A DNA stretch of 41,546 bases from Streptomyces sp. Ru73 (GTDB taxonomy: Bacteria > Actinomycetota > Actinomycetes > Streptomycetales > Streptomycetaceae), in NCBI RefSeq assembly GCF_002920575.1, contig NZ_PQSQ01000071.1, positions 1 through 41,546 of the forward strand. Reading direction: 5' to 3'. Every line of letters starts with the position of its first letter. Position 1 is the stretch's first letter. A program made the position numbers and the translations under genes. Shown piece by piece: positions 17,767 through 25,489 of the stretch. The notes under the pieces were generated by a model. That model had not been told where the DNA came from. It was given only the letters and a program-made list of their open reading frames with translations, and ran no database searches.

Positions 17767-17814
17767 CATGCGAGCGGCCCCGGTACGGACGTCCGTACCG
17801 GGGCCGCTCGCATG
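17767..17814. terminator. 48-bp perfect palindrome between convergent genes
   Basis: Positions 17767-17790 are exactly complementary to 17791-17814, giving 24-bp arms with no loop in the DNA. It fills the 78-bp gap between the ends of the plus-strand membrane gene and the minus-strand HIT gene, so it should act as a terminator in both directions. Confidence 0.85.
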
Positions 17815-17826
17815 ACCGGCGCCGCG

Positions 17827-18375
17827 TCAGACCGACGGCCAGGCGTCCGCCAGCATCGCCCGGGTGTCGGCCAGCAGCTGCGGCAGCACCTTGGTGTGCC
17901 CCACGACGGGCATGAAGTTGGTGTCGCCGCCCCAGCGCGGTACGACGTGCTGGTGCAGGTGCGCCGCGATGCCGGCGCCCGCGACCGAGCCCTGGTTCAT
18001 GCCGATGTTGAAGCCGTGCGCGCCGGACGCCGCGCGCAGCGCCGCCATGGCCTGCTTCGTCAGCTTCGCCAGCTCCACCGTCTCGGGCTCGTCCAGCTCG
18101 GTGTAGTCCGCGACGTGGCGGTAGGGCACGACCATCAGGTGGCCGCCGTTGTACGGGTAGAGGTTGAGCACCGCGTAGACGTGCTCGCCGCGGGCGACGA
18201 TCAGACCGTCCTCGTCCGACTTCGACGGGATCGTGCAGAACGGACAGCCGTCGTCGGCCCCCGGGCCGCTCGGCTTGTTCTCACCCTGGATGTAGGCCAT
18301 CCGGTGCGGCGTCCAGAGGCGCTGGAAGGCGTCCTGGGTCCCGACTCCGATCTGCTGCTCCGGCTCAGTCGTCAT
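17827..18375 (-). CDS. HIT-family nucleotide phosphorylase/hydrolase
   Basis: The protein (182 residues) carries the histidine triad HLHQHVVPRW (139-148), with His141 the expected nucleophile. CPFC (44-47) and YPYNGGHLMVVPYRH precede it. The M. tuberculosis homologue next to thrS and pgsA (Rv2613c) has been described as a diadenosine tetraphosphate phosphorylase, so that activity is likely here; this is inference from neighbourhood. The start at 18375 (MTTEPEQQ) is favoured because TATGCT lies 7 nt before it and no ribosome site is seen, suggesting a leaderless mRNA. An ATG at 18387 would overlap that hexamer. Confidence 0.93.
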   Translation of the reverse strand: MTTEPEQQIGVGTQDAFQRLWTPHRMAYIQGENKPSGPGADDGCPFCTIPSKSDEDGLIVARGEHVYAVLNLYPYNGGHLMVVPYRHVADYTELDEPETVELAKLTKQAMAALRAASGAHGFNIGMNQGSVAGAGIAAHLHQHVVPRWGGDTNFMPVVGHTKVLPQLLADTRAMLADAWPSV

Positions 18376-18432
18376 GATGAGCAGCATATGACTTCACCCG
18401 TCGGCATGGCGCCGCCGGGTCCGGGGACGGAA

Positions 18433-18471
18433 ACGGCCCCCGGAGGGCGCGGGGCGCGCTCCGGGGGCCGT
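18433..18471 (-). terminator. Hairpin after thrS
   Basis: A 13-bp perfect stem (18433-18445 with 18459-18471) starts 16 bases beyond the thrS stop and precedes the HIT gene. Confidence 0.75.
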
Positions 18472-18486
18472 CGGCAGCGGTGCGGG

Positions 18487-20469
18487 TCAGACCTGGGCCC
18501 GGTCCTCGACCGCCTTGAGGATCTTGGCGATGGCCTCGGCCTTCGGGATGCCGTTCTCCTGCGAGCCGTCGCGGTAGCGGAAGGACACCGCGCCGTTCTC
18601 CATGTCCTCGTCACCCGCGATGATCATGTACGGGACCTTGGACTTCTGCGCGTTGCGGATCTTCTTCTGCATCCGGTCCGAGGAGGAGTCCACCTCGATG
18701 CGCAGACCCTGCTTGCGGGCCTCGGCCGCGAAGTCCTCCAGGTACGGCACGTGCGCGTCGCCGATCGGGATGCCGGTCGCCTGGACGGGCGCCAGCCAGA
18801 CCGGGAACGCACCGGCGTAGTGCTCCAGCAGCACACCGAAGAACCGCTCGATGGAGCCGAACAGCGCCCGGTGCAGCATGACGGGCTGCTGCTTGGAGCC
18901 GTCCGCCGCGGTGTACTCCAGGCCGAACCGCTTGGGCTGGTTGAAGTCCACCTGCAGGGTCGACATCTGCCAGGACCGGCCGATGGCGTCCTTGGCCTGC
19001 ACGGAGATCTTCGGGCCGTAGTACGCGGCGCCGCCCGGGTCCGGGACCAGCGGGAGGCCCTGCTTCTCGGCCGCCTGGCGCAGCGCCTCGGTGGCCTCCT
19101 CCCAGTCCTCGTCCGAGCCGATGAACTTGTCCGACTCGGGGTCGCGGGTGGACAGCTCCAGCTCGAACTCGGTCAGGCCGTAGTCGCGCAGCAGGTCCAG
19201 CACGAAGGTGAGGAGCGTGTCCAGCTCCTCCGGCATCTGCTCCTTGGTGCAGTAGATGTGCGAGTCGTCCTGGGTGAAGCCGCGCGAGCGGGTCAGGCCG
19301 TGCACGACGCCCGACTTCTCGTACCGGTACACGGTGCCGAACTCGAAGAGGCGCAGCGGCAGTTCACGGTAGGACCGGCCACGCGACTTGAAGATCAGGT
19401 TGTGCATCGGGCAGTTCATCGCCTTGAGGCGGTAGTTCTGCCCGTCGAACTCGATGGGCGGGAACATGCCCTCCGCGTAGTGCGGGAGGTGCCCCGAGGT
19501 CTCGAAGAGGTGCTCCTTCGAGATGTGCGGGGTGTTCACGAACTCGTAGCCCGCGGCCTCGTGCCGCCGGCGGGAGTAGTCCTCCATGACCTTGCGGATC
19601 ACGCCGCCCTTGGGGTGGAAGACCGCGAGGCCGGGGCCCAGCTCGTCCGGGAAGGAGAACAGGTCCAGCTCGGCGCCCAGCTTGCGGTGGTCGCGCTTCT
19701 CGGCCTCGGCGAGGAACTCCAGGTACGCCTTCAGCTCGTCCTTGGTCGGCCAGGCGGTGCCGTAGATCCGCTGGAGCTGCTTGTTCTTCTCGCTGCCGCG
19801 CCAGTAGGCGGCGGCGGAGCGCATCAGCTTGAACGCCGGGATGTTCCGGGTGGTGGGCAGGTGCGGACCGCGGCAGAGGTCCTTCCAGCACAGCTCGCCG
19901 GTCTTGGCGTCGAGGTTGTCGTAGATGGTCAGCTCGCCGCTGCCCACCTCCGCGTCCGCGCCCTCGGCGGCCTCGCCCGCCTTGCCCTTGAGGCCGATCA
20001 GCTCGAGCTTGTACGGCTCGGCCGCCAGCTCCTCGCGGGCGTCCTCGTCGGTGGTGACCCGGCGCGCGAAGCGCTGGCCCCGCTTCTGGATCTCCTGCAT
20101 CTTCTTCTCGATGCGCTTGAGGTCCTCGGGGGTGAACGGGGTCTCGACGTCGAAGTCGTAGTAGAAGCCGTCCTTGATGGGCGGGCCGATGCCGAGCTTG
20201 GCCTCCGGGAACAGCTCCTGCACGGCCTGCGCCATCACGTGCGCGGTGGAGTGCCGCAGGATGTTCAGGCCGTCCTCGGAGGTGATCTCCACGGGCTCGA
20301 CGGTCTCGCCGTCGGCGACCTCGTACGCGAGGTCCTTGAGCTCTCCGGCCACCCGCGCCGCGACGATGCTGCGCTCGCCCTGGAAGAGGTCGGCGGCCGT
20401 AGTGCCCGTGGTCACCACGCGTTCTTCCCGCTCGGAATCGCGTTGGATGGTCACACGGACGTCTGACAC
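18487..20469 (-). CDS. thrS: Threonyl-tRNA synthetase
   Basis: ThrRS (660 residues) charges tRNA-Thr. The domains run in order: an N-terminal TGS domain, the HXXXH editing domain (HSTAHVMAQ), the class II catalytic core, and the C-terminal anticodon domain. Zinc ligands are visible in AMNCPMHNL, in TQDDSHIY and in VMLHRALFGSIERF (motif 3). I chose the GTG at 20469 (VSDVRVTIQ) because GGAGAG lies about 6 nt upstream. The ATG six codons earlier has no ribosome site. I looked for a T-box leader and saw none in the short 5' region. Confidence 0.98.
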   Translation of the reverse strand: MSDVRVTIQRDSEREERVVTTGTTAADLFQGERSIVAARVAGELKDLAYEVADGETVEPVEITSEDGLNILRHSTAHVMAQAVQELFPEAKLGIGPPIKDGFYYDFDVETPFTPEDLKRIEKKMQEIQKRGQRFARRVTTDEDAREELAAEPYKLELIGLKGKAGEAAEGADAEVGSGELTIYDNLDAKTGELCWKDLCRGPHLPTTRNIPAFKLMRSAAAYWRGSEKNKQLQRIYGTAWPTKDELKAYLEFLAEAEKRDHRKLGAELDLFSFPDELGPGLAVFHPKGGVIRKVMEDYSRRRHEAAGYEFVNTPHISKEHLFETSGHLPHYAEGMFPPIEFDGQNYRLKAMNCPMHNLIFKSRGRSYRELPLRLFEFGTVYRYEKSGVVHGLTRSRGFTQDDSHIYCTKEQMPEELDTLLTFVLDLLRDYGLTEFELELSTRDPESDKFIGSDEDWEEATEALRQAAEKQGLPLVPDPGGAAYYGPKISVQAKDAIGRSWQMSTLQVDFNQPKRFGLEYTAADGSKQQPVMLHRALFGSIERFFGVLLEHYAGAFPVWLAPVQATGIPIGDAHVPYLEDFAAEARKQGLRIEVDSSSDRMQKKIRNAQKSKVPYMIIAGDEDMENGAVSFRYRDGSQENGIPKAEAIAKILKAVEDRAQV

Positions 20470-20499
20470 CGGACTCTCCTGACTCATGTCTGCTGGACG

Positions 20500-20513
20500 G
20501 CAGCGATCGCTGC
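20500..20513. other. 14-bp palindrome in the thrS leader
   Basis: GCAGCGATCGCTGC is a perfect palindrome. It sits about 10 bp downstream of a minus-strand TACGAT (-10-like, 20523-20528), so it would overlap the predicted thrS transcription start or form a hairpin in the leader. It could be an operator or chance. Confidence 0.4.
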
Positions 20514-20629
20514 GCAGCATGAATCGTACCGAGCCACGGGCCCGCCTCGCGAAACGGTATTCCGGCGGCGCTCCCGCGCCCCGGCGCGCCCCTCTCGCGC
20601 ACCGCACCCGCGCCGCCTACCGTCGGGCC

Positions 20630-21184
20630 ATGGCCCTCGACTGGAACGATCTGCTGACGGAGCAGCTCGACTGGCACTGGCGGCACCAGCTGCGGCCCCG
20701 CCTGGACGGGCTGACCGACGAGGAGTACTTCTGGGAGCCCGTGCCGGACGCCTGGAACGTCCGGCCGCACGGCACGGGCAGCGCCCCGGTCCAAGCCGGC
20801 TCCGGCCCCTTCACCATCGACTACGCCGTCCCCGAGCCGGTGCCGCCGCCGGTCACGACCATCGCCTGGCGGCTGGCCCACATCGTCGTCGGGGTCTTCG
20901 GGATGCGCGTGGCGAACCACTTCGGCGGACCGCCGCCGGCCTACGAGACCTTCCCGTACGCGGGCACGGCACTGGCCGCGCTGGAGCAGCTGGACACGGC
21001 GTACGCGGCCTGGCACGAGGGCGTGCGCGGGCTGGGCGAGGAGGGGCTGGCGCGGCCGTGCGGACCGGCCGAGGGCGAGTTCGCGGAGTCGCCGATGGCC
21101 GAGCTGGTGCTGCACATCAACCGGGAGGCGATCCACCACGGCGCGGAGATCGCCCTGCTGCGCGACCTGTACGCGCGCCGCTGA
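20630..21184 (+). CDS. DinB-superfamily protein
   Basis: A 184-residue four-helix-bundle protein of the DinB/YfiT type. The metal-site histidines are placed as expected: one in WRLAHIVVG (H84), then the C-terminal HHGAE motif (169-173) after LHINREA. Such proteins are often metal-dependent thiol transferases or hydrolases; the substrate is unknown. It is divergent from thrS. The ATG at 20630 has no ribosome site, but TACCGT ends 6 nt before it, suggesting a leaderless transcript. Confidence 0.88.
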   Translation: MALDWNDLLTEQLDWHWRHQLRPRLDGLTDEEYFWEPVPDAWNVRPHGTGSAPVQAGSGPFTIDYAVPEPVPPPVTTIAWRLAHIVVGVFGMRVANHFGGPPPAYETFPYAGTALAALEQLDTAYAAWHEGVRGLGEEGLARPCGPAEGEFAESPMAELVLHINREAIHHGAEIALLRDLYARR

Positions 21185-21206
21185 CGGACCCGGCGTACGG
21201 GGGCAG

Positions 21207-21248
21207 GCATGCCGCGTACGGAAGCGGGCACGCCCCGTGCGGAAGCGG
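21207..21248. repeat. 21-bp direct tandem repeat, two units
   Basis: Two units (21207-21227 and 21228-21248) differ at three positions and end in CGGAAGCGG. They lie in the 97-bp gap between convergent genes, just before the terminator stem. Confidence 0.7.
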
Positions 21249-21278
21249 GCGCGCCGCGGCCGAGTGCGGCGCGCCCGC
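21245..21278. terminator. Hairpin between convergent genes
   Basis: A 13-bp perfect stem (21245-21257 with 21266-21278) with an 8-nt loop ends 3 bases before the stop of the minus-strand gene. It can serve both the DinB gene and the OB-fold gene. Confidence 0.8.
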
Positions 21279-21281
21279 GGT

Positions 21282-22457
21282 TCACTCGCCCCCGCACGCC
21301 TCCTCGAAGTGGTCCAGGTTCTCCTGCAGCGACTTCAGCAGCCGGTCCCGCTCCCCCTCGTCGACCCGTACGGGCGTGACGCCGCCGGCTCCCGTTATCC
21401 GCCGGAAGCCGCCGCGGCTCTCCAGTTGACCGGTCACCCGTACGGGGAGCCCGAGCAGGTGCGCGTGGCCCGCGATCCGGTAGTCCTCCTCGTCGAGGGC
21501 GACCCTGACCTGCGCGACGTCGGCGCCGGCCAGGACGCGCAGCCGCACGGCGCCGGGCCCGTCGGGCCGCTCGCGGCGCATCCGCACGACCGTGCCGGTC
21601 ACGCGCACGGCGAGCGAGGGCTCGTCCCGTACGTAGCGCTGCGCTGCCTGCTGCAGCGCGGGCAGGTCGCCGGGGGTGAACTCGACCGGTTCGGGGCGTG
21701 CCGGGCAGCCCGGCGGCGGGCCCTCGGCCGGTGACCAGGCGAGCGTGATGCGGACCCCTTCCGCGCCGCGGACCAGGGAGATCAGCGCCTCGGTCAGCTC
21801 GTGGCAGACGCCGAGCTCCACGGCGGCCTCGTACGCCTCCAGACCGCCCGTGGCGCGCTGGTAGTCGGTGGCGTCGCGGGCCGCGTGCAGCGCCCGCTGG
21901 AGGCCGGCGACCGTGCCGCGGCCCGCGCCGACCGGTACGTACGCGGTGAGCCGGCGGCCGGCCGGGGCCGGGCCGACCAGCACCTGGTCCAGGAACGCCT
22001 CGGCCTGCCGCTTGTGCCGGGCGCCGTGGTACCCGGCACGCGCGTACGTGCCGAGGGCGCCCGCGACCAGCAGCGAGCGGGCGGCCGCGCGCAGCCGTTC
22101 CTGCGCGGTCCACAGGGTGGCGCCGGAGCCCTCGTCGGGGACGTCGCGCTCCCAGTGCACCTCGTCGCTGGGCAGCGCGAGGCCGACCAGCACCTCGCGG
22201 GCCGAGGGCGCCGCGGTGCGGGCGAGCGCGGCCAGCGCCTCGCCGACCAGGTCGGCGCTGTCGGGGTAGTCGGCGGACTCGGGCACCAGGAGGCTGGTGC
22301 CGCCGGTGCCGCCGGGCGGGGTCCAGCGGGCGTACCGGCCCTGCGGGCTGCCCCGGCGCCGCCAGCCGTGCCGCGCCAGGAGGGCGCCGAGGACGGCCGG
22401 GTCGACCCGGTCGGGGTCCGGTACGGGGAAGGGGTGGTCTTCGGTCGGCCGGTACAT
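21282..22457 (-). CDS. Uncharacterised protein with C-terminal OB-fold-like domain
   Basis: The protein is 391 residues. I do not recognise the N-terminal 250. The C-terminal part alternates short beta strands (AVRVTGTVVRMRRE, VRLRVLAG, QVRVALDEEDYRIAGHAH, VRVTGQL, GFRRITG) in the way of an OB-fold nucleic-acid-binding domain. No enzyme motif, signal peptide or membrane helix is visible. The ATG shares one base with the stop of the upstream DUF4365 gene (TGATG) and has GGGAGGGAG upstream, so the two are translated as a pair. The pairing suggests a shared job on nucleic acid; this is inference. Confidence 0.75.
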   Translation of the reverse strand: MYRPTEDHPFPVPDPDRVDPAVLGALLARHGWRRRGSPQGRYARWTPPGGTGGTSLLVPESADYPDSADLVGEALAALARTAAPSAREVLVGLALPSDEVHWERDVPDEGSGATLWTAQERLRAAARSLLVAGALGTYARAGYHGARHKRQAEAFLDQVLVGPAPAGRRLTAYVPVGAGRGTVAGLQRALHAARDATDYQRATGGLEAYEAAVELGVCHELTEALISLVRGAEGVRITLAWSPAEGPPPGCPARPEPVEFTPGDLPALQQAAQRYVRDEPSLAVRVTGTVVRMRRERPDGPGAVRLRVLAGADVAQVRVALDEEDYRIAGHAHLLGLPVRVTGQLESRGGFRRITGAGGVTPVRVDEGERDRLLKSLQENLDHFEEACGGE

Positions 22458-23050
22458 CAGGGTCTCCCTCCCGCCCCGACCCGCGTCATGATCTCGCTGA
22501 GCGCGCGGTCGTCGAAGACCCGCGTGGTCGGGATCCGCACTGTGGTCTTGCGCCGCCCGGTGGGCCGGACGCCCGCCAGGTTGGTCCAGTAGCAGCAGTG
22601 CCGCAGTTCGAGCCGGTCGTGGCTCGCGCGCAGCCAGTCCTCGGGGCTGCGCGGCACGAGCATCACGACCAGGATCTTGTGCACCGCGACGGGTGTCCGG
22701 GCGAGCTTCACGAGGTGGTCGTTGTCCAGCGTGAAGCCGAAGCTGGGCCCCGGGGGCCGCGGCCGGACCTGGTAGGTGCACTTCAGCTGCACCTTGATGG
22801 TCACCTCGTCGTCGACGACGTGGCCGGGCGCGCTGTGGCTGACGTGCCAGTCGATGCCGTTGTCCGGGAAGGGCTGGGCGAGCGAGCAGCCGGCGGCAGC
22901 GGCGACGGCGTGGAGGTAGCCCACCTGGAGCGTCTCCATGGAGGCGGTGGTGGCGAGCTGGCCGCGCAGCGGTACCGGTCCCTCCCCAGGCTGGGGGTAC
23001 CGCCCGCTTGCGTGGGACAGCCCGCCCGGTTCGGGCTGCGCGAGCGTCAT
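22457..23050 (-). CDS. DUF4365-domain protein, PD-(D/E)XK nuclease-like
   Basis: The protein (197 residues) has the DUF4365 pattern. GYLHAVAAAAGCSL is followed by GIDWHV, then DDEVTIKVQLKCT. The Asp of GID, the acidic residue before the strand and the QLK lysine fit the D...(E/Q)xK catalytic layout of the restriction-endonuclease-like fold. A later HCCYWTNLAGVRP segment is family-like. The start is ATG 23050 with AGGAG close upstream; a start at METLQVGYL is possible. It is coupled to the OB-fold-like gene, and divergent from a DEDDh exonuclease. Nuclease activity is inferred, not shown. Confidence 0.78.
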   Translation of the reverse strand: MTLAQPEPGGLSHASGRYPQPGEGPVPLRGQLATTASMETLQVGYLHAVAAAAGCSLAQPFPDNGIDWHVSHSAPGHVVDDEVTIKVQLKCTYQVRPRPPGPSFGFTLDNDHLVKLARTPVAVHKILVVMLVPRSPEDWLRASHDRLELRHCCYWTNLAGVRPTGRRKTTVRIPTTRVFDDRALSEIMTRVGAGGRP

Positions 23051-23288
23051 CGCTCCTGTGCCTTCCGGGCGTTGCTGTGTGATGCCGGTCGAGGTGCGTG
23101 GGGGGCGGGAGTGTCCGGACCGCACGGCGGTCCGGCGGACCGCGGGCGAGGCGGTGGCCCCCTCTGTGTTGTCTCCGTGTCAAGTGGTCCGCAAACAAGG
23201 GCGGTTCGACAACCGCGGGGGCCGGGTATCACCAGCTCGGGCGGCCCGGGGCAGGCCACCCGCCGCAGGAGCACGAGGAGTTGGGACA

Positions 23289-24014
23289 ATGCCGAGCTGG
23301 TTCGACGGGCCGCTTGCTGCCTTCGACACCGAGACCACGGGGATCGATGTGGAGCAGGACCGCATCGTCTCCGCCGCCCTGGTCGTCCAGGAGACGCCCC
23401 GCTCGACCCCGCGTGTCACGCGCTGGCTGGTCAATCCCGGAGTGGACATCCCGGAGGCGGCGACGGCGGTGCACGGCCTGACGGCCGACCACTTGGCGAT
23501 GAACGGCCGCTGGCCGGCGCCGGTGATGGAGGAGATAGCGCGGTCCCTGGCGGAGCAGGCGATGGCGGGCCGGCCGCTGGTCGTGATGAACGCGCCGTTC
23601 GATCTGACGCTGCTGGACCGCGAGTTGCGGCGGCACCGCGCGTCCTCGCTCGCGGCATACCTGGGGGCGCAGTCGCTGTGCGTCCTGGACCCGCGGGTGC
23701 TGGACAAGCACCTGGACCGGTACCGCAAGGGCCGCCGGACGCTGACGGACCTGTGCGAGCACTACGGCGTCGAGCTGTCCGGGGCACACGAGGCGGCGGC
23801 GGACGCGACGGCCGCGCTGCAGGTCGTACGGGCGGTGGGGCAGACGTTCGCGGCACGCCTGGAAGGGCTGAGCGTGGCGGAGCTGCACGCGCTGCAGGCG
23901 GTGTGGCACGCGGCGCAGGCGCGGGGCCTGCAGGCGTGGTTCGCGCGCAACGGCACGGAGGAGCCGGTCGACCCGCACTGGCCGCTCCGCCCGGACCTCC
24001 CGGCGGCCGCCTGA
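23289..24014 (+). CDS. DEDDh 3'-5' exonuclease (DnaQ-like)
   Basis: This is a 241-residue stand-alone exonuclease domain. ExoI is AAFDTETTG (D13, E15), ExoII is NAPFDLTLL (D105), and ExoIII is HEAAADATAA (H167, D172), so the DEDDh active site is complete. It resembles the DNA polymerase III epsilon subunit but lacks the polymerase-binding tail, and is probably an accessory repair or RNA-turnover nuclease. The ATG has GAGGAG about 9 nt upstream. It is divergent from the DUF4365 pair, with 238 bp between starts. Confidence 0.93.
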   Translation: MPSWFDGPLAAFDTETTGIDVEQDRIVSAALVVQETPRSTPRVTRWLVNPGVDIPEAATAVHGLTADHLAMNGRWPAPVMEEIARSLAEQAMAGRPLVVMNAPFDLTLLDRELRRHRASSLAAYLGAQSLCVLDPRVLDKHLDRYRKGRRTLTDLCEHYGVELSGAHEAAADATAALQVVRAVGQTFAARLEGLSVAELHALQAVWHAAQARGLQAWFARNGTEEPVDPHWPLRPDLPAAA

Positions 24015-24052
24015 ACGTACGGAGACCTCCCGCTCGTGCGAACACACGCAGA

Positions 24053-24080
24053 AGGCCGGACCGTTGGTACGGTCCGGCCT
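24053..24080. terminator. Hairpin between exonuclease gene and tRNA-Val
   Basis: An 11-bp perfect stem (24053-24063 with 24070-24080) closes a 6-nt loop. It serves the plus-strand exonuclease gene and, in the other direction, the 3' end of the tRNA transcript. Confidence 0.75.
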
Positions 24081-24089
24081 CTGTCCGGG

Positions 24090-24161
24090 TGGGCGATACT
24101 GGGTTCGAACCAGTGACCTCTTCGGTGTGAACGAAGCGCTCTCCCACTGAGCTAATCGCCC
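24090..24161 (-). tRNA. tRNA-Val(CAC), copy 1
   Basis: The 72-nt gene folds as a standard cloverleaf: acceptor GGGCGAT/ATCGCCC, D arm with AGCTCAGTGGGAGAG, anticodon stem CTTCG/CGAAG with loop TTCACAC (anticodon CAC), and T arm with GGTTCGAACC. The discriminator is A and CCA is not encoded. It is identical to the copy at 24845-24916. Confidence 0.97.
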
Positions 24162-24196
24162 GGGGTTCTTCGGGGTGTCCCCTGCGAACGACCTGA

Positions 24197-24226
24197 ACAA
24201 TACAGGTCGCGGGGCCCTCCGTTCAA
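24197..24226 (-). promoter_or_regulatory. Promoter of tRNA-Val copy 1, over the SRPBCC stop
   Basis: On the minus strand, TTGAAC (24221-24226) and TATTGT (24197-24202) are 18 bp apart, about 35 nt before the tRNA. The -35 overlaps the stop codon of the SRPBCC gene. A 7-bp inverted repeat (CGACCTG/CAGGTCG, 24189-24209) surrounds the -10 and may end the SRPBCC transcript. Confidence 0.65.
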
Positions 24227-24693
24227 ATCCCTAGCCGGCCGTCCAGCCAGGCGGCCAGTCCGCGCCGTCCGGCCCGCATCATCAGGGCGTGGTTGAGGCG
24301 GAAGAACGGGCGCCCCGGGTAGGCCAGCCGCCGCATGAGCGGCCTGCGCACCTCCACCTCCTGCTCGTACAGCGCGCGGGTGCCGGAGCCGTGCGCGCGG
24401 ACCGTCCAGCGGGCCCAGCCGTCGATGTCCCCGTGCAGCGCCGTCTCCAGGACGCCGGCGGCCGGGTCGTGCCGGGTCTCGCGGGCGGTGATCCGCAGGC
24501 TGTAGGGCAGTACGGAACGGATGCGGGCGGTGCCGGAGTGCGCGTCGGTCCGGTGCACCTCGGCGACCTGGGGCCACCAGCGGGGGTAGGACTCGACGCC
24601 TTCCAGCGCCGCGTACACGTCCGGGGGCGGCGCGTCGAGCAGCCACACACTGCGGAAGCGGTAGTGATGCGGGCGGGTCGGCCAAGGGGACAT
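24223..24693 (-). CDS. SRPBCC-fold protein (polyketide cyclase/START-like)
   Basis: A 156-residue soluble protein with the SRPBCC pattern: FRSVWLLDAPPPDVYAALEGVESYPRWWPQV at the start, then alternating strands (RIRSVLPYSLRITARE, DGWARWTVRA) and a C-terminal helix (HALMMRAGRRGLAAWL). Such folds bind hydrophobic ligands; none can be named. It lies between two identical tRNA-Val genes, all on the minus strand. The ATG at 24693 has no ribosome site; CACACT lies 6 nt upstream. Confidence 0.85.
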   Translation of the reverse strand: MSPWPTRPHHYRFRSVWLLDAPPPDVYAALEGVESYPRWWPQVAEVHRTDAHSGTARIRSVLPYSLRITARETRHDPAAGVLETALHGDIDGWARWTVRAHGSGTRALYEQEVEVRRPLMRRLAYPGRPFFRLNHALMMRAGRRGLAAWLDGRLGI

Positions 24694-24844
24694 GGGGCCA
24701 GTGTGCCCGGCGGAACGCTGCGGGGGTGCCCCGACAGGGGGGTGCGGGTGGCGGAGCCCCCGCCAGGCGCGGCGAAGCCGCGCAGAACACGACGAGGGCG
24801 AAGCGGTTCGCGTCTTGCGCGAACACACTTCACCCTCGCGATCG

Positions 24845-24916
24845 TGGGCGATACTGGGTTCGAACCAGTGACCTCTTCGGTGTGAACGAAGCGCTCTCCC
24901 ACTGAGCTAATCGCCC
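24845..24916 (-). tRNA. tRNA-Val(CAC), copy 2
   Basis: Its 72 nt are identical to copy 1, with the anticodon loop TTCACAC. A minus-strand TAATGT at 24951-24956 is a good -10, about 35 nt upstream. Identity extends only 2-3 bases beyond the gene, so the duplicated unit is the tRNA itself. Confidence 0.97.
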
Positions 24917-25012
24917 GGGCGCCGGTGCCGTGCGGCCTGGCGCACGGCCAACATTACCGCATGTCAGCGGGGCTCATGACCATCCTCACCGGCACCGCTC
25001 GGCGGCTCGCCG

Positions 25013-25444
25013 TCAGTGGGGGATCTTCCACGGCATGACGAAGCCGAACTGCCACACGTAGACCGCGAGGCCCGCGGCGATGATCACCAGGCCGATCGTG
25101 GTCAGGATGATGTTGCGGCGGCGGACCTTGGGATCGAGGGCCCGCTGGGCGGCCTCGGTGACCTTGCGCTTGGTCCAGCGCAGCACGAGCTGCGCCCAGA
25201 CGAACTCGGTCGCCCAGATCGCCATGCCGGCGAAGATCACCAGCCAGCCGGGGCCCGGCAGCGGCAGCATGATGATGCCGCCGACGACCACCGCGAGCCC
25301 GACGATGAAGATCCCGACCTGCCAGCTCATGTGGAGGGTCCGGGACCGCTTCACGAAATGCGGTGCTTTCGACCCGAGCTTCTGCGGGACCGCAGTGGCG
25401 CCCCCCGTGCCGGCGCCCCGGCCCCCGTCACTCTCCGCGTTCAT
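25013..25444 (-). CDS. PGPGW-motif membrane protein (TIGR02611-like)
   Basis: This 143-residue membrane protein has the PLPGPGWLVIFAGMAIWATEF block that defines the PGPGW family. Hydrophobic segments lie at about residues 41-60, 62-82 and 113-132, separated by a positively charged stretch (RWTKRKVTEAAQRALDPKVRR). The function is unknown. The start is taken at MNAESDGG (25444). TAGGTT ends 7 nt upstream and no ribosome site is seen, so it may be leaderless. It is divergent from ssgB. Confidence 0.88.
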   Translation of the reverse strand: MNAESDGGRGAGTGGATAVPQKLGSKAPHFVKRSRTLHMSWQVGIFIVGLAVVVGGIIMLPLPGPGWLVIFAGMAIWATEFVWAQLVLRWTKRKVTEAAQRALDPKVRRRNIILTTIGLVIIAAGLAVYVWQFGFVMPWKIPH

Positions 25445-25489
25445 ACCGGCAAACCTACCCGAGGTTCCGGGACCCCGCATGGAGGCTCA

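Noticed and set aside
20470..20629. T-box leader of thrS
   Set aside because: The spacer to the divergent DinB gene is only 160 bp, and no T-box or specifier hairpin is visible.
24090..24916. Integrative element between the tRNA-Val copies
   Set aside because: Only one ordinary SRPBCC gene lies between them, with no integrase, and identity does not pass beyond the tRNA.
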